64,000 nucleotides of DNA from Apostichopus japonicus (lineage: Eukaryota > Echinodermata > Holothuroidea > Aspidochirotida > Stichopodidae), in assembly GCF_037975245.1 (NCBI RefSeq), contig NC_092578.1:9280359-9344358 (forward strand). Reading direction: 5' to 3'. The translations under genes were made by a program, and so were the position numbers. Positions 39,783-52,500 of this stretch are shown here, in pieces. The notes below the pieces were generated by a model that was given only the letters and a program-made list of their open reading frames with translations, ran no database searches and was not told the DNA's origin. The first letter of the stretch is position 1. Every line of letters begins with the position of its first letter.

Positions 39783-41522
39783 ATACTACTCTTAATGTGG
39801 ACTATATCAGTCACACCTTCACCATAGTTTACATAGTTGGGTATCTCTTGAAACCATGCCAAAATTACTGGTGGATAAATACTGCACTGCACATACACTG
39901 CTGGTTTTCAAATGATCCTCATTGCAGTATCAGATCTCTGCTGCCTTCTTATCTGTGAACAAGACTAGTTATCTTATTTATATCATGGTCTTACATTTCA
40001 ACACAATGGATTCAACTGTGAGAAACTATGCATGTTTATAAGGGAATGCAGAAAGATATTTACACTGAGTTTTTATTTTACAGTACAAACCTTAGGAGCT
40101 ACACTCCCTCATTTTCAAACGTCAGCTACCAAAAACTGGCAGAAAATTATTGTAATAAAGTATTACGCATGGTTGATTCTTACAAATGTTAAACAGCTTT
40201 CGCAGAATCAGTGCGATTATTTGTGGTTTAATAACATCAGTACTTCTATCGCAAATGGGATTTCCCAGTTGACCCAATGACATTGTTTTCTATTTATACT
40301 ATGGAAATACTTTCTTTCCAAGTGTCATAGAGAACAAACAAGCATTTAGAGAGTTCCAAGGTGGTGTGTCTTTGCCAATTGATCAAAGAATGAAGTGCAA
40401 TTTAAATACATAGGTTTCTCTCCTTTCTTTTTCTTTTGAAAAGTTCATACGTAGTATCGTAATGAGCCAACGAAAGTACAGTCAAGTACAGTCAAGAGAA
40501 AATCATTGGTCTAGCAATGTTGGTAAAAATTAACAACCACACCATAATCTATTCACATTTGTCATAGGAATTACCTACATTAAATTTGTGAAAAACTCTT
40601 TTACTATAACAACATACATGTATGTATTTACAAATTAAAATAATTACAGTAAAAGATGTAAAATGTTCTTCTTATTTAATGTTAGAATGACAGACAGAGC
40701 AACTTCATTGCTGATAAAACCCTAATACATAATTAAAAAGGATTAAAAATTGTCCCCTCCTTCTGTCCTATTTTCTTTTTTCATGTCCTTTAAAGGTTCA
40801 TTCCTTGTTTAGGCAGAATCAGGCCAAAATGCTTTTTTGAGCCAGAAAGCTACCTAGTCAGACATAAATTAGACTAGACATGGCTACAGATGTATAGGGT
40901 AACAAAAGAGGAATCATTCAACAATGATCAGTGTTATGTTAGACCTAGGACCTAATGGCAAGATAAAACGATTCATGCTGAGAAAATGGGATCATATGCA
41001 TAGACTACTGCCTAGTAACAATTTTTGTTAGGTCTAGGCTAAATGGTTAGGTTTCTAAAAAGTAAACTATGAAGTACTAATATCTAGCCATGGGGCTACT
41101 GTAGGCCTGAATTAAATATCAAGCCAACCACACAAATTTCCGAATGGCATAGTGTAGCACTAGCACTGTAGCAGTAATTTTTGGCATAGACTTAGCTAGG
41201 TTTCGTGTAATTTGAACCCATACTATTGGCCGTTTGTGTAAATAACACAATACGGGTTGTGCCTATGCGTAACTTACATTACGTGATTCGTGAAGTCAAA
41301 CGATCAGTCTAAAATTTTCATTATTATACTGACTGAACACTACATGTCACATAGTCTATGCTAAGCCTAACTTACAGTTACATCACAAAGTTGGTAACGG
41401 ACTTCTGACTTTAGGCCTACTCGTGAAATGAAAAAATGCGAGATCAAAACCAAAATCAAAACTTTGCAAACAGAAGACAAAATCGAAGTCAAAATGTAAC
41501 ATCCAGTCAGTGCAAAAGTTAC
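39783..41522. other. No gene seen
   Basis: AT-rich, no supported feature. Confidence 0.4.
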
Positions 41523-41610
41523 CTTTCAGAATGGTAGAACTATGCGCCCGAGTTAATTTGATTTGCCGATTAAAATCCAGTAGTCTGACTGGTGTTGTTC
41601 GTACGTGGTA
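41523..41610 (-). promoter_or_regulatory. ORMDL: Candidate ORMDL non-coding first exon
   Basis: On the minus strand a CpG-containing segment (TCGGCAAATC, CTCGGGCGCAT) ends at TGAAAG|GTAACTTT. It is the best donor upstream of the 37206 acceptor I noticed. No transcript evidence. Confidence 0.25.
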
Positions 41611-42030
41611 AGCAAATTTATCTAAGCTACATATGCATAGCTAGCTAGGTACATGGTATGATATATAATGCGTAAACAAGATAACTTTACAATGAGAGTG
41701 ACCGAAACTGTAAGCCTAAAAATATCGGAATGTACTGTCCCGGAAAAGGTCACAATTGCTTAACTTGCCTCTTAGTCTTAGGGAAAAAGTTACAATGACA
41801 CGCACCTTTCACTATAGAAGCATACAGCTTTATATTAAAGCATGGAGGTCTGTTTTTACCTCCATGATTAAAGTTATATTACTTCCCCATATCGTAAATC
41901 TTAGAGAGTTTCTGGCTCTGAACAGCCCCCGCCCACTATACATCCTTTCCAGATCAGGCCATGCCGGACCATTCAGCTGGGTCACATCCCTACTGATGTC
42001 AGGCAAACCTTTTTTTCCGTTTCACATAGG

Positions 42031-42155
42031 CAGTGGCGTAGCCAGGCTTTTTTCAGTGTGGGGGGGCGCTGGGGGGCTTGACCATTTCCTGGGAGGGCGT
42101 CTTGTTACTATCTACGCGGAGCGTCACCATGAGTTGGCGCGCAGCGTACCGTTTT
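42031..42155. mobile_element. Truncated TIR element
   Basis: CAGTGGCGTAGCCAGGC starts at 42031. At 42105-42140 the complement reads GCGCGCCAACTCATGGTGAC, the same block found at 28707 and 55177, in reverse. No second terminus is seen. Confidence 0.5.
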
Positions 42156-42510
42156 TTTTTTTAGCTTAAAAGGCCTCCTAGATCGTTGGAAATGACACTT
42201 CCCAGGCCTTGTAAGCTGCTCTAAAGTTTTCTCAACATCCTTTATTTTGAGATCCCATGTCTTGATATGGTCATCAAATAGTTTAGTGAAATAGAGGGAA
42301 AAAAACAGTCTGGTAAATTACTTGAAATAGCATGACATATCTTTTGTGAGTTTGACACCGGCATTGACTTTTTTCGACAAATCTGCAAATTGCGCGTGGA
42401 AAATAAGGAAAGATCGACTGGGCTTTCAGGCAAGTAACATACTGAAATGACCGAACTATGTCAAACTGACATCAAAGATTGCGTCTGAAATATTATTAGA
42501 GTAATTGGCT

Positions 42511-42902
42511 CATAGGGCGTAGGAGGCGGGGTGGGGCTGGGGGCTGCAGCCCCCAACCAATTATTTTTTTTGAAAATTCGGGCAATATGCTGAGAATTTT
42601 TCGGGCACCTACTGAAAGAAAAATAAATTGCAATGTGTTTTTGAATGGTTAAACTTATATGATCATTATTGTAACGACTTCCCCCCAAAATTATAAATAA
42701 TATGGAAGGGTATAACACGGCAAATGATTGTTTGTACTTGGCATGCGAGTACTTGGCATGCGATAATAACCGTTGCATGCCTATATGATATGAATGTAGG
42801 CCTAACATAATGAACGCGCGCTCCGCGCGCGAAAAACTTTTGGTTTTATTTTTCGGGCAAGTCGTTACAGCCCTCAAATCAAATTGGGCTCCTACGCCTA
42901 TG
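42511..42902. mobile_element. CATAGGCGTAGGAG MITE, copy 1
   Basis: Ends are CATAGGGCGTAGGAGG and the complement CATAGGCGTAGGAGCC, about 392 bp. It is inserted into a decayed LINE on the minus strand. Interior words (GGGCACCTACTGAAAGAAAAATAAATTG) recur reversed in the copy at 49278. Confidence 0.8.
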
Positions 42903-43100
42903 AATAGACTGATTGGCCGGTAGTTCTCAGCGATAGTATTGTCTCCTTTCTTGAAAATTTGGTTTTTTAGCGGTTTTAAGAGCATAATAGGGTACGTCCC
43001 AGAAGTGAAAACCCGATTGAATATGTAACAGTATCGAGGCAATGACGCGAGCAATGATGTGAGAAACCTGTATGATGTCAGCATATTTTACCTTTAAACA
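42903..43100 (-). pseudogene. LINE reverse transcriptase fragment
   Basis: The minus frame reads RVFTSGTYPIMLLKPLKN then FKKGDNTIAENYRPISL. This is the RT entry motif (G.P..K...PIFKKGD...NYRPISL) of non-LTR retrotransposons. Upstream residues match in a shifted frame (SADIIQVSHII). The MITE at 42511-42902 interrupts it directly after NYRPISL. Confidence 0.8.
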
Positions 43101-43626
43101 TCTTCTTTGGCATTCCAGTACATAGAAACCTCATGATGGAGATTCGAGACCATTCAGACCAATGATATATTTTCGCACAGGTAATTTTTTATTACACCCA
43201 AAACCCCAGTGGGAGGGTGACTGGGGCGACAAGCTTTCATGGGGGCTGTCGCCATGTATCCCATTATCACGTCCCTTGGAAAGTACATATCATATAATAT
43301 GTCCATCTCTTGATTAAATGATGGAATCATAGTTACCGAGAACGCCTTTTCTAAGTTGTAGAAAGGTTTTCAGAATCTGGCAAACGTGACATGTTAACGC
43401 GATTATACACTATCATTAGACAAGCCACCCGGTTACTCTTTTTCCACTCTTCATTTTTGCCCCAAGTGTACTATGAAAATGAGAATACACTGTTCATTAA
43501 TTGCCCCAAAGAACCACTCTCAGTCCACTGCCCCCTCCATCTTGTCAGGTTTGCAAGATATGCTCACTGTGTCTGAACATGGCTGGCCTCAGAATCTGTT
43601 TAACTTTGTAACATTCAGGAGTGTTA

Positions 43627-43866
43627 GATCAGTGGTTAACGCCGGTGCCTTTCAATCATAAGGACCCGAGTTCGAGTCACTCCAAGATTAATGTATGTCG
43701 ACCAGTTACAGAGTTGTTGACACTTGACAATTCATAATCATGGACGTTTAATATGAATGTAAGAGACTGACTTCGGTCAGCTTGCGGCTTTGACAAGCCA
43801 ATGATGGCTTCTCCGCGAGTTCCTGCTTGCAGGAGGATCTAAAAATACATACATACATACAACATT
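43627..43866 (+). mobile_element. tRNA-derived SINE, family B, full head
   Basis: A-box-like GATCAGTGGTTAACGCCGG (43628 on) and B box GAGTTCGAGTC (43669-43679). The body is shared with 39583-39782, and the tail is (ATAC)n at 43850-43863, a typical SINE end. Confidence 0.9.
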
Positions 43867-44461
43867 GCACACTGGGGGAAGTGATGGGCTCAAACTGGGC
43901 AATCAAGGGATGTTAATCAACAACTAAGATTAATGTCTCATTTTCATTTCAACTTTGACTATTTCACACCAATGACAAAGGAATATCCCTAACTTGCCTT
44001 ATTTCTTTGTTGCAAATTAAGACATGAATGCTGATATAAAGAATACAAATTTATTACTTATTAGTGTCACATCTCTTGAACAATGCAGGATAAGAAAAAA
44101 AAATGTTTCATGTTTTCCTTTTCATCCAGAAATTGTAAAATTACATCCCAAGATTGGCAAAGGGGTTGGATTTTGTAGCCAATACTATAGCAAATTATTA
44201 TGATTCACAGCTCAATTGATGAATATTTTTGGTGTTCCAAAGTTGATTTCAGCAAAAAGATATCAGTGTTTGATACTCAGTGGAAAAAATTATATTAGTA
44301 GTTCTTGGTCTGTAACTTGTCACTGCCATTCTGCTATCCTCTACCAGAATCAAACAGCACAGTTGTTGATTCACTTATATCATTACTAGTTCCACTTGCT
44401 TCACTTATTCCAACTTCATTTGAGGCCATTGTTTTACCTATTGTAAACCTAATACATACTA
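43867..44461. other. No gene seen
   Basis: AT-rich sequence without supported features. Confidence 0.45.
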
Positions 44462-44826
44462 TTAAAGGGTGTGAAGACTCGTGCACAAAGAGACGTCTCA
44501 TGCCGGTAATCTGACCTAGTTTTGAATGAGGTGTAACAGAAGTGTTAGACACCACCATTGATCCCAGAAAATACACACACAGCTTGCTACAGTCGGTAAT
44601 TAGACACTAGTGTACAGTCAATACATGCAGATACGGTCAATACCCACAACACAGTGTACAAAGCAGCGATGGACATCTCAGGTCTAGATAAAAGATTACA
44701 AGGTATCACGTTTCATAACTGTCTGCATTTTGTAGCGACAAGAAGAAAACTTCACTTGCAAGCAACGGAAAGTTAACTTTTTCAGAGTGCGGCATGCAGT
44801 TTGGGGCGAGTCTTCAATGCCTTTAA
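44462..44826 (+). mobile_element. TTAA-ended MITE, copy 3
   Basis: Same family as 20428 and 30321. ATACTAT flanks both ends (catactat|TAAAGG and CCTTTA|atactat), so this copy offers a second reading of the TSD besides TTAA. It lies between the ORMDL and CARF-like genes. Confidence 0.88.
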
Positions 44827-45585
44827 TACTATTACATGATCCTATTCTTTGTTCATGAAATCCAGGGCCATTACATTAATGTTGGCCACCTTAAGTTGAC
44901 ATGATGCAGGACAGGGGTAATACCAACACTTGACATTTAAAGGGTGGGCTGGAGTTATATTGGCATCTCAGTGATTGGCTGTCCCATATAGCACTGCCAA
45001 ACAATGAGGCTAACGAGACACCCTTAAGAAAAGGCTTTTACAAAACAATTGTCAAATGTTTATCTCCTCCGGAAAAAGTACTGCATTAAAAATAAAATCC
45101 AGTGCATAAAACCTTGAAGGTAACAAGAAATGTTATTATTCATCGGTAATATGCAAAACGTATGCATGGTTTGAATATTAATTACTGCAGACCTTAGTGA
45201 TCTGTGTTACCTACATCGATGAGTGTGAATTGACTTTGTCTATAACTTAATAACTTTCCCAGTTTAGGTTTAAGCTGTTTCTAAGCTTGGAAAGCCAAAT
45301 AGGTCAAAATTAAATATTTCAGGGCCTTTTAGAAACTTTGGATAATTTTAGGAATAGTTTGTTACAATCTAGGGAAAATATATGTATCCCAAGCACACTT
45401 TTGACCAGAGAGGCTGATTTTTCACATAAAAAAATGGTAATGGTTCTTAATCCAACATTGATAATTTTTCTCATTTCTAACCCTGATCAAATTGCTTTGT
45501 CCATCAAAATCTGGGTTACGTTCCCCCACTCTACCATTCACATCCAGTGTTCTAGTGTCAAACAGGGGTGACCAGAATTATTTTG
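44827..45585. other. No gene seen
   Basis: AT-rich, downstream of the CARF-like gene. No supported feature. Confidence 0.45.
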
Positions 45586-45985
45586 GTATCGCAGTCTTGG
45601 CAAACAGCCTCTTCGAAAACCTGACCAGGAGTGATTTATCTATCAGTTCTGATGAGTGCTAACATGGTACCACAATCTTGGCCACTGTTCTCACATGAAA
45701 AGAGCATTCATCATAGTTTTTGGTTACCATAGTCTTGACCAGATTCCTCATTATATTTATTTGCTATCTCATAAAAGGCTAGACAGAAATATGTGTATCA
45801 TAGCCAAGTGCTCATCAAAGGATTCATCTATGTATTCTAGCCGACGCTCTCATATTATCAGCCTTGGCCAGTCTCATCTTTACAGACTTGGCCATGATTC
45901 TCCTTCACCATCTAGAAGTTCTAGCTGGAACTCTTGTTACAAGTCTGGCCAGGCTGCTTCATCTATGATCACTAAATGTTTATTT
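45586..45985 (-). repeat. Degenerate repeat covering the CARF-like stop codon
   Basis: Words of the form GATGA(A/G)...TGGCCAAGACT...GGTAACC/TACC recur about seven times on the minus strand at irregular 40-70-base spacing. The first is the end of the coding region itself (DEAAWPDL-stop). The next one or two can be read as related peptides ending in a stop (GEGESWPSL-stop). Confidence 0.6.
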
Positions 45986-46516
45986 GTTGTGGGATCTTTT
46001 TGGAATCGAATCGGTATAATCTGATCGGCACTGGCCTCCTCTTCCATTTCGTCATGTAGTTTCCTCTTTTTCATTGAGGATTCCGTAATTTGTGTTGCAA
46101 TCATTAATGGTCCGTGAAGTTTGTTCACAGCCTCTAAGAGGTGACCCTTGACCTCTGCCAGAGTATCTTTGTCATCCTCAGAGGTTGCCTCTGTTAAGTC
46201 TTTTAAATGACTGAGAAGTGTAAGACACTGTTGCTTCTGTGGGAAATCAAAATCCATGTCCTCTTTACCTAGTATCATGTTATCAATCTGACCTAGGTTA
46301 TCCGTCGATCCATCAGCTGATTCTTGTAAGGCTGTTGCCGTGGTATCGACTTCCTCTTCCCTTATTGGTTGGTCCAAAAGAAGTAAAGAATGAGCAGCGA
46401 CATTTCCTTCGTCCCCCCTCCCCTTGGACGGTCCACTTCCATGGCCCTTTTTAGGCGGACCAGGTTTCTTGGTTCTCTCTGGGACCTTTGGTAAAGGTGC
46501 ATTCATACCTTGGTTT
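45937..46516 (-). CDS. CARF-like: CARF-like exon 6
   Basis: The acceptor is CAATCCAACAG, and the first base completes Arg. It is open to TAA at 45939-45937. It encodes a basic Pro/Gly stretch then an acidic helical tail, more variable than the domain exons. Confidence 0.85.
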
Positions 46517-49500
46517 CTGTTGGATTGAACAAATGAATGGACTTGCAAATTGCACTTATATAGTATTTTGGTGTGATCAGCATAAGCACAGCAGGCTTGA
46601 ACAGAATTTCCAAGTTTTGCAGGTTGCATGAAAGAGTTGGAAGGGGGGAGGGTGCATGAAAGAGTTGGAGGGGGGTGGGGGCAGTGGGGGTGTTAATTAT
46701 GAAGTTTGGTTCACCGCCCAGCTTATAATGATATGTCAACTTATTAATTGTAAAGTTGGTCATGAAAGCAAATGATACTTCTTTACACTGATAAAATGAG
46801 TGCTTGTTTCCATTCATTTCTATTTTCTTCACATGAGTAAGAACTTTCTCCTTTAAGTGATATGGACATAATGCCTTAAGAAGGGATACTAGTGGAATGG
46901 TGTTCAATGTGTTTTTAGCAAAAGCACTACTACATTTCTCATTTTCATTTTAACTACGGACACTGACCTACATCGGATAACCAGACCATCTATAGTTGAT
47001 TTCCCCGCTAGGAAGGTGTAATTCAAGTCAAAGTAATTCATTGGTTCACCAATACTTGTGGTGAAGATGATATGCAATTTAATTTAATAAGTACAGTATG
47101 TACATTAGTACAGAAAGAGGTGACCAAACACACACAAAATTGACACACATTGTATCAACATTACTGGCTTATGACCAATAAGTACCTTTTTGCTGATAAC
47201 TGATGTTGTTAAGGTAACAGCAATATATGTTAGAAACTCTTAAATTAAAGCAAAATCCAATGATGAACACATTGTTAAATGACTCTGGCTTTCAGATCCA
47301 GATCTGTACATGACACGTACCGCATTCGTAACCTTGCTTGGTAACAATGTGATTTGATGACCCTTGTGGTGGGGAAGTATCGTCTGTTAGTCATGGGGGG
47401 TGGCTCACGATCCTTAAAGAGTTCGTTTTTTACATAATCGTACGCTTCCTCTTGAAGTTGAGAGGTATTATATATTTCTCGAAAGACCATATCAAAAATT
47501 TTATCCCTGACTCGTGGATCCAAAGGAAACTTCTCCTCACTTTCCTTGAAAAATCAAAAAGAGAACAAAACAGGAGAATTTAAGGGAGATAGAGACACAA
47601 ACATTATCTGTTATGCTGCTTACTTTAGATAAGGAAGAGTTGTCTGGCTGCCTCCCTCCTGTCTCTTCAAATTGTTTCTCTGTAATTTTCTGAGAGTAAA
47701 CAAATCTGCTTGCCTAGAAACATTGGCTCAATTCACTATAAGAGAAAGACTCCCATAGAGTAAAGATATAGAGTTGGATCTGTAAAATTAACTAAAAGGC
47801 AGACTAACATTATTTTCTGTGACCCAGCTCCAAGTTACTTCCCTATTTCGTTAGCACGAGAGGTTACACCAAAAAGTCAAGTTAGGCTTTAGGTATATGG
47901 GTACATGCATGTATTTGGCATTGGCACCCCACCAAGGAAAGTGTTAATTCATTAGTTAAGCTCAATTGGAAACACCATCTAAACACACTCGGTGTTGAAT
48001 GTCATGTCATGGGTGTTCTCTTGTTGGTATGAAATTAAAACACTTAATCTGATAACACATGCAAGCAATAACTATGAAGTTGCACAAATTGCATTTCAAC
48101 TACCAGTTGTTCTTTTGATTTAAGAGCCAACTTTCAGGGAATAAATTATACGACTTTTATCTTAACAAAATGCAAAATGGCCAGATTGATACATAAATCC
48201 AACGCTGTACAGCAGTGTTTTCATTCCCATGTACAGTACCTCAACTATTCTCATTATTTTATGATGAACACAAACCTGACAAACTTAAGTCATGGCATAT
48301 GTGTTGTGGATTTTACTAAGCATGACAGATGAGATATCCTCCCTATGATGCCATCAATTGGCTACTTCATTTCATAATATTGCTTAAAGAAAAAAGAATA
48401 TTCTATTTTAATTTTGATGAAGCTTACTTTTCCCACAGAATGCCCCTGGTGTGCCCGTAATCTTGGCAAGGCGACATAAATTCTCCTTTCTCCAATGTCA
48501 AGGTCATCCTCTAATGCCTTCCTCAAACCTTTTGATGTCACTCTTCTATTATACTGTGAGTTGAAAGGAATCTGAAAAAAACATAAATAAAGCAAATACA
48601 ATAAATTATGTTTCTTGAAAGAAACTCCATCCACCAGACCTACAGATGTAACATACCTGCACTTCTCTTCATCCTTATTGTACCTTCAGCCTTTTGTTAC
48701 AAATTCACTACACTGAAGTTTTCCTTTCATGAAGACCAATTCTTCTTTAATGTCATCTGTGAAATAGCTCATCAGAAACTTTCCCAGCACTTAATCTTGC
48801 TTGCTGTCCTTAACACTAGTTTCCAGGGTATAATTTATAGAGTAATGCATAGCAACAAGATATGCAAATTGGCTAATCAAGTACAAAGATATGTAGTAGT
48901 TTTTCTACATAGGAGCCATGGCATTTTATAAAAGACAGGCTCAGAGCCTTCAAAAAGGCTAAACAAAATTTGAGCATTAACTATTTCCTGGATTCGTCAT
49001 GAATTGTGCATGACTTTCGGTGATGACTTTAGAAGATTTTATCAGACTATTCAGATTATCTAATATATTACTTTGTTATTGTATCCACTACATTACCAGT
49101 TATCATACTATCATATACTATTGTCCCCAGTTTTGACTGTTTGAGGGACCACTGACCCTTATATTCCCTGATTGGACCATACATGAAAAAGTTTAGAAAT
49201 TTTAATGCTACCAAAAGAAAGATGTGATGGTTTGTTTATAATGATGACATGAGACAGTGAGTATATGCAATACAATACATAGGCGTCGGAGCCCAATTTG
49301 ATTTGGGGGGGGGGCTGTCACGACTTGCTCGAAAAATATAACCAAAAACGCTAAACATGTTAATATCCATATCATATAGGCATGCATCGGTTATTACTTC
49401 GCATTCCAATAACATACAATCATTTGCCGTCTTATTACCATTTTTGGGCAAGTCGTTACAATAATAATGATCATAATGATATCAGTTAACCATTGAACAA

Positions 49501-52500
49501 CACATTGCAATTTATTTTTCTTTCAGGTGCCTGAAAAATTAACAGCATATTGCCCTAATTTTCACAAAAATATTTGATTAGGGGCCCCCCCCCCACCTCC
49601 TACGCCAATGAATACAAAAGTATATAATTTCTGCAATACAAAAGTATATAATTTCAATTTCAAATTCTGCAAACCCTGATCATGTAATGTTCAATCTTAC
49701 CAACCATTAAGCCTCTAGAACTAGAAATGTTTTTTTTTAATGTTTTGCAATCAGGTCACACCAACAGTCTTGATTACTACGCAATTGAAGCTTCCAAACA
49801 TCTGGATCAAATCCTCAGGGACTAAAGGAAACTAAAGTTACTAATACCTTAAACTCTGGAAACTTGTGTATTTCTCTGAGGTAGATTTGTGCTGGGCAGT
49901 CTACTTTGCGACTTTCTCCTCTTTTTTTCCTCTTTTTCGATAGTTCCTGTCGAGAGTTAATACAAAAGGATATAAACATTTAACAGAGCTCAGGTACCAG
50001 GGTTAATATAAGAAATTTATCATTACTCAACAACTATGCAAAAATGAGCTTCTGCACAATGTAAGGAAAAATATATCATTAGAACAACACAAACTGTGAT
50101 GGCTGATGAGTATGTTTTTAATGTGACCTTGCTCACCAAAAGTACTGTAGCTCTTTCACTCCATTTTCTCTACTTAATCTTTTGATTTGTGCCATAGCTA
50201 GCATCTCCTGTTTAAAATAGAAAATAGTTGGTAACATTTAAGAAAAAGTATTGTGTTTCTAGTCAAGCACATTCCTAGGTCTGTGCACATTTGTTTTTCA
50301 TTTTGAATGTATTTGTTAGGTAGTCTTGCACAAAAAAAAAATATACATATTTGGTTAAATTAGGGCCTCAGATGTGAAGTGATGTGATCAGGGTTAGCTC
50401 ATTATCTCTACAGGAAGATAACAGGACTTAATTTCTCTATCAGAGTTACCAACCTCGTTGCTTTAACATTATTTGAAATTAATTGAAAACAGAAAAAGCC
50501 TTTTTATGGAGTGACTTTTAACTAAGTAATCTGGAGAAGCAGTTTACTGATCTCCGTCTGCTTAACAAGTTTCATACTTGTGGCTGTGTAGCAAATTTGC
50601 CAATGGTTATTGCATCTTTCTCATATAATATATAAATTTTTCAAGAAACCATGTGAATCATTATATTGCAAATTTAAATGTTAACAGGAACACACCTTTT
50701 ATCTGAGTTGTTAGGTTGTAAAAACAGTTTAATTGTGACAGAAACAGATTAAAAAATTTTTTACCTCCAGGTGGCTGTCTCAAAATTGTTTTATATGAAA
50801 AATGGACTTTTAAAGTCCAAAGGATACAAGCATATTTTGTTTGCAGTCAACATAAGTTCCAAGATTAAAAAAAGGGCAACCCTATGGCAAAGTTGACAAT
50901 AAAGCACTTGACAATCAGCAGCTCAGCTTTCACTTTAAAACTAAATTGATATTTGTGTCTGTTGCTTAAAATGAATCCACCAAAACTGACAAACCACATC
51001 AACATCAGACCCCCTACAAGACTTTGTGACAAAGGGGAGCTAGGGGGCCTGGGTGCCATGGTACACCCACCTCATTCATCGGTTCCGAGGAAATAGGTTC
51101 AGCTGGAGGATTTTCAAAATTTCCAAAGCATTTATTAGTAAAACTTGAATTTAGACCTAATTTTATCCTATATTGTAGTCTAAATATGTTTCAGAATTCA
51201 CCACTTGATGAATAAACTCTAATTCTTCTGTGGGAGCATCCCCAAACCCCACAACATGGGAGTATTATTAAATGAACCGACAGCCACAATCCCCCCACCC
51301 CCCCTCATTGGTAAACATTTTTATTCGCCTACGACCGGTCTATAATGGTTCATGTCCCCCAGGAATCGGTCGAGAAAATATGAAATTTGACCTGATCCAC
51401 CTTGGAAATGCTGTGCACATCACTGTTATTCCCTATTGATTTATGTGATGGTCTAAGTCATGGGAGTATTTATTTTTGCTTGAAACTTGTTTTCAATACT
51501 TCAGACAAATGAACCTGTCAATGGTGAAACAATTTCCATATTCCCCAAAAAAACTTTAAAAATATACACCCACACACAAAGAAGGAATTTGAAAAGCAAC
51601 CTCACTATTCAACTAGTCCTATACCAGGAAAGCAACTCAGCATATGAAAACAACTTCCTAATCTTGATCTTCTGTAACTGGTGGAGCTATTTAAGTTCTG
51701 AAGAAAGAAATGTGAGCAAACAAAGTCTATAAGCCATTATGCTTACTCCATCAGCTAAATTCTTCTTAGCTTTGAGTGATTTGCATCTATCAGGTCCATA
51801 CATGCAATCCATTGTCTTGGACCCCAGCAGAACATAAGGAACACCATCAAAGGGAATCTTCTCTGTGACTTCCGTGCCATCGTTCCAAAGAATTTTATGC
51901 CCTCTTTTAAATTTGGCTTGACCTGTGAAAATTAACGCAAAAGATTAACGCAAAAATAACGCAAAAGAAACGAGTAGACATATCTAAAGTGAAAGTTTTC
52001 TTCATGAAGATAAACGTTTTGTACAAGATTTTAAAAATTAAAAAAAAAAAACAATTTTTTTTAAGGAAATCTGGTAAGCTTTGACAAAATTTGACATCAA
52101 GTCATATTTATCTTGTAGGAGTTTTCCGAAGCTATTCAGACGCCAGGTGACCGTGAGGAAAACTTTGTCCGTCCTGAAAAAACTTAGTCATCTCAAGATG
52201 ATCTTGCGACTACTACCACTCAGCCCTGGAAGAATTTAAGCAACAGAAGCAATATAAATTAAAAATAAAGCTAAAACCAAATGTTTGTTTTACACAACTT
52301 TACAAAACATGAGTGTAAGTCAGAGACAAGCTTGCAGCATTGCCCATTCAAATTGCACCACAAGAAAATCATACAGTAGCTTTTACCATGTGAATTTCAA
52401 GTCGACTAAGCCACCATGCACAAGGTAAATGTGCCAATTAGGCTATTGGCAAAGTAGTTTCTACAGAAATTGTCCTGAGTTAAAAATTATCAAAACATGA

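Noticed and set aside
41756-42169. 137-codon plus-strand frame
   Set aside because: It runs into the TIR element at 42031 and a poly-T tract. No domain.
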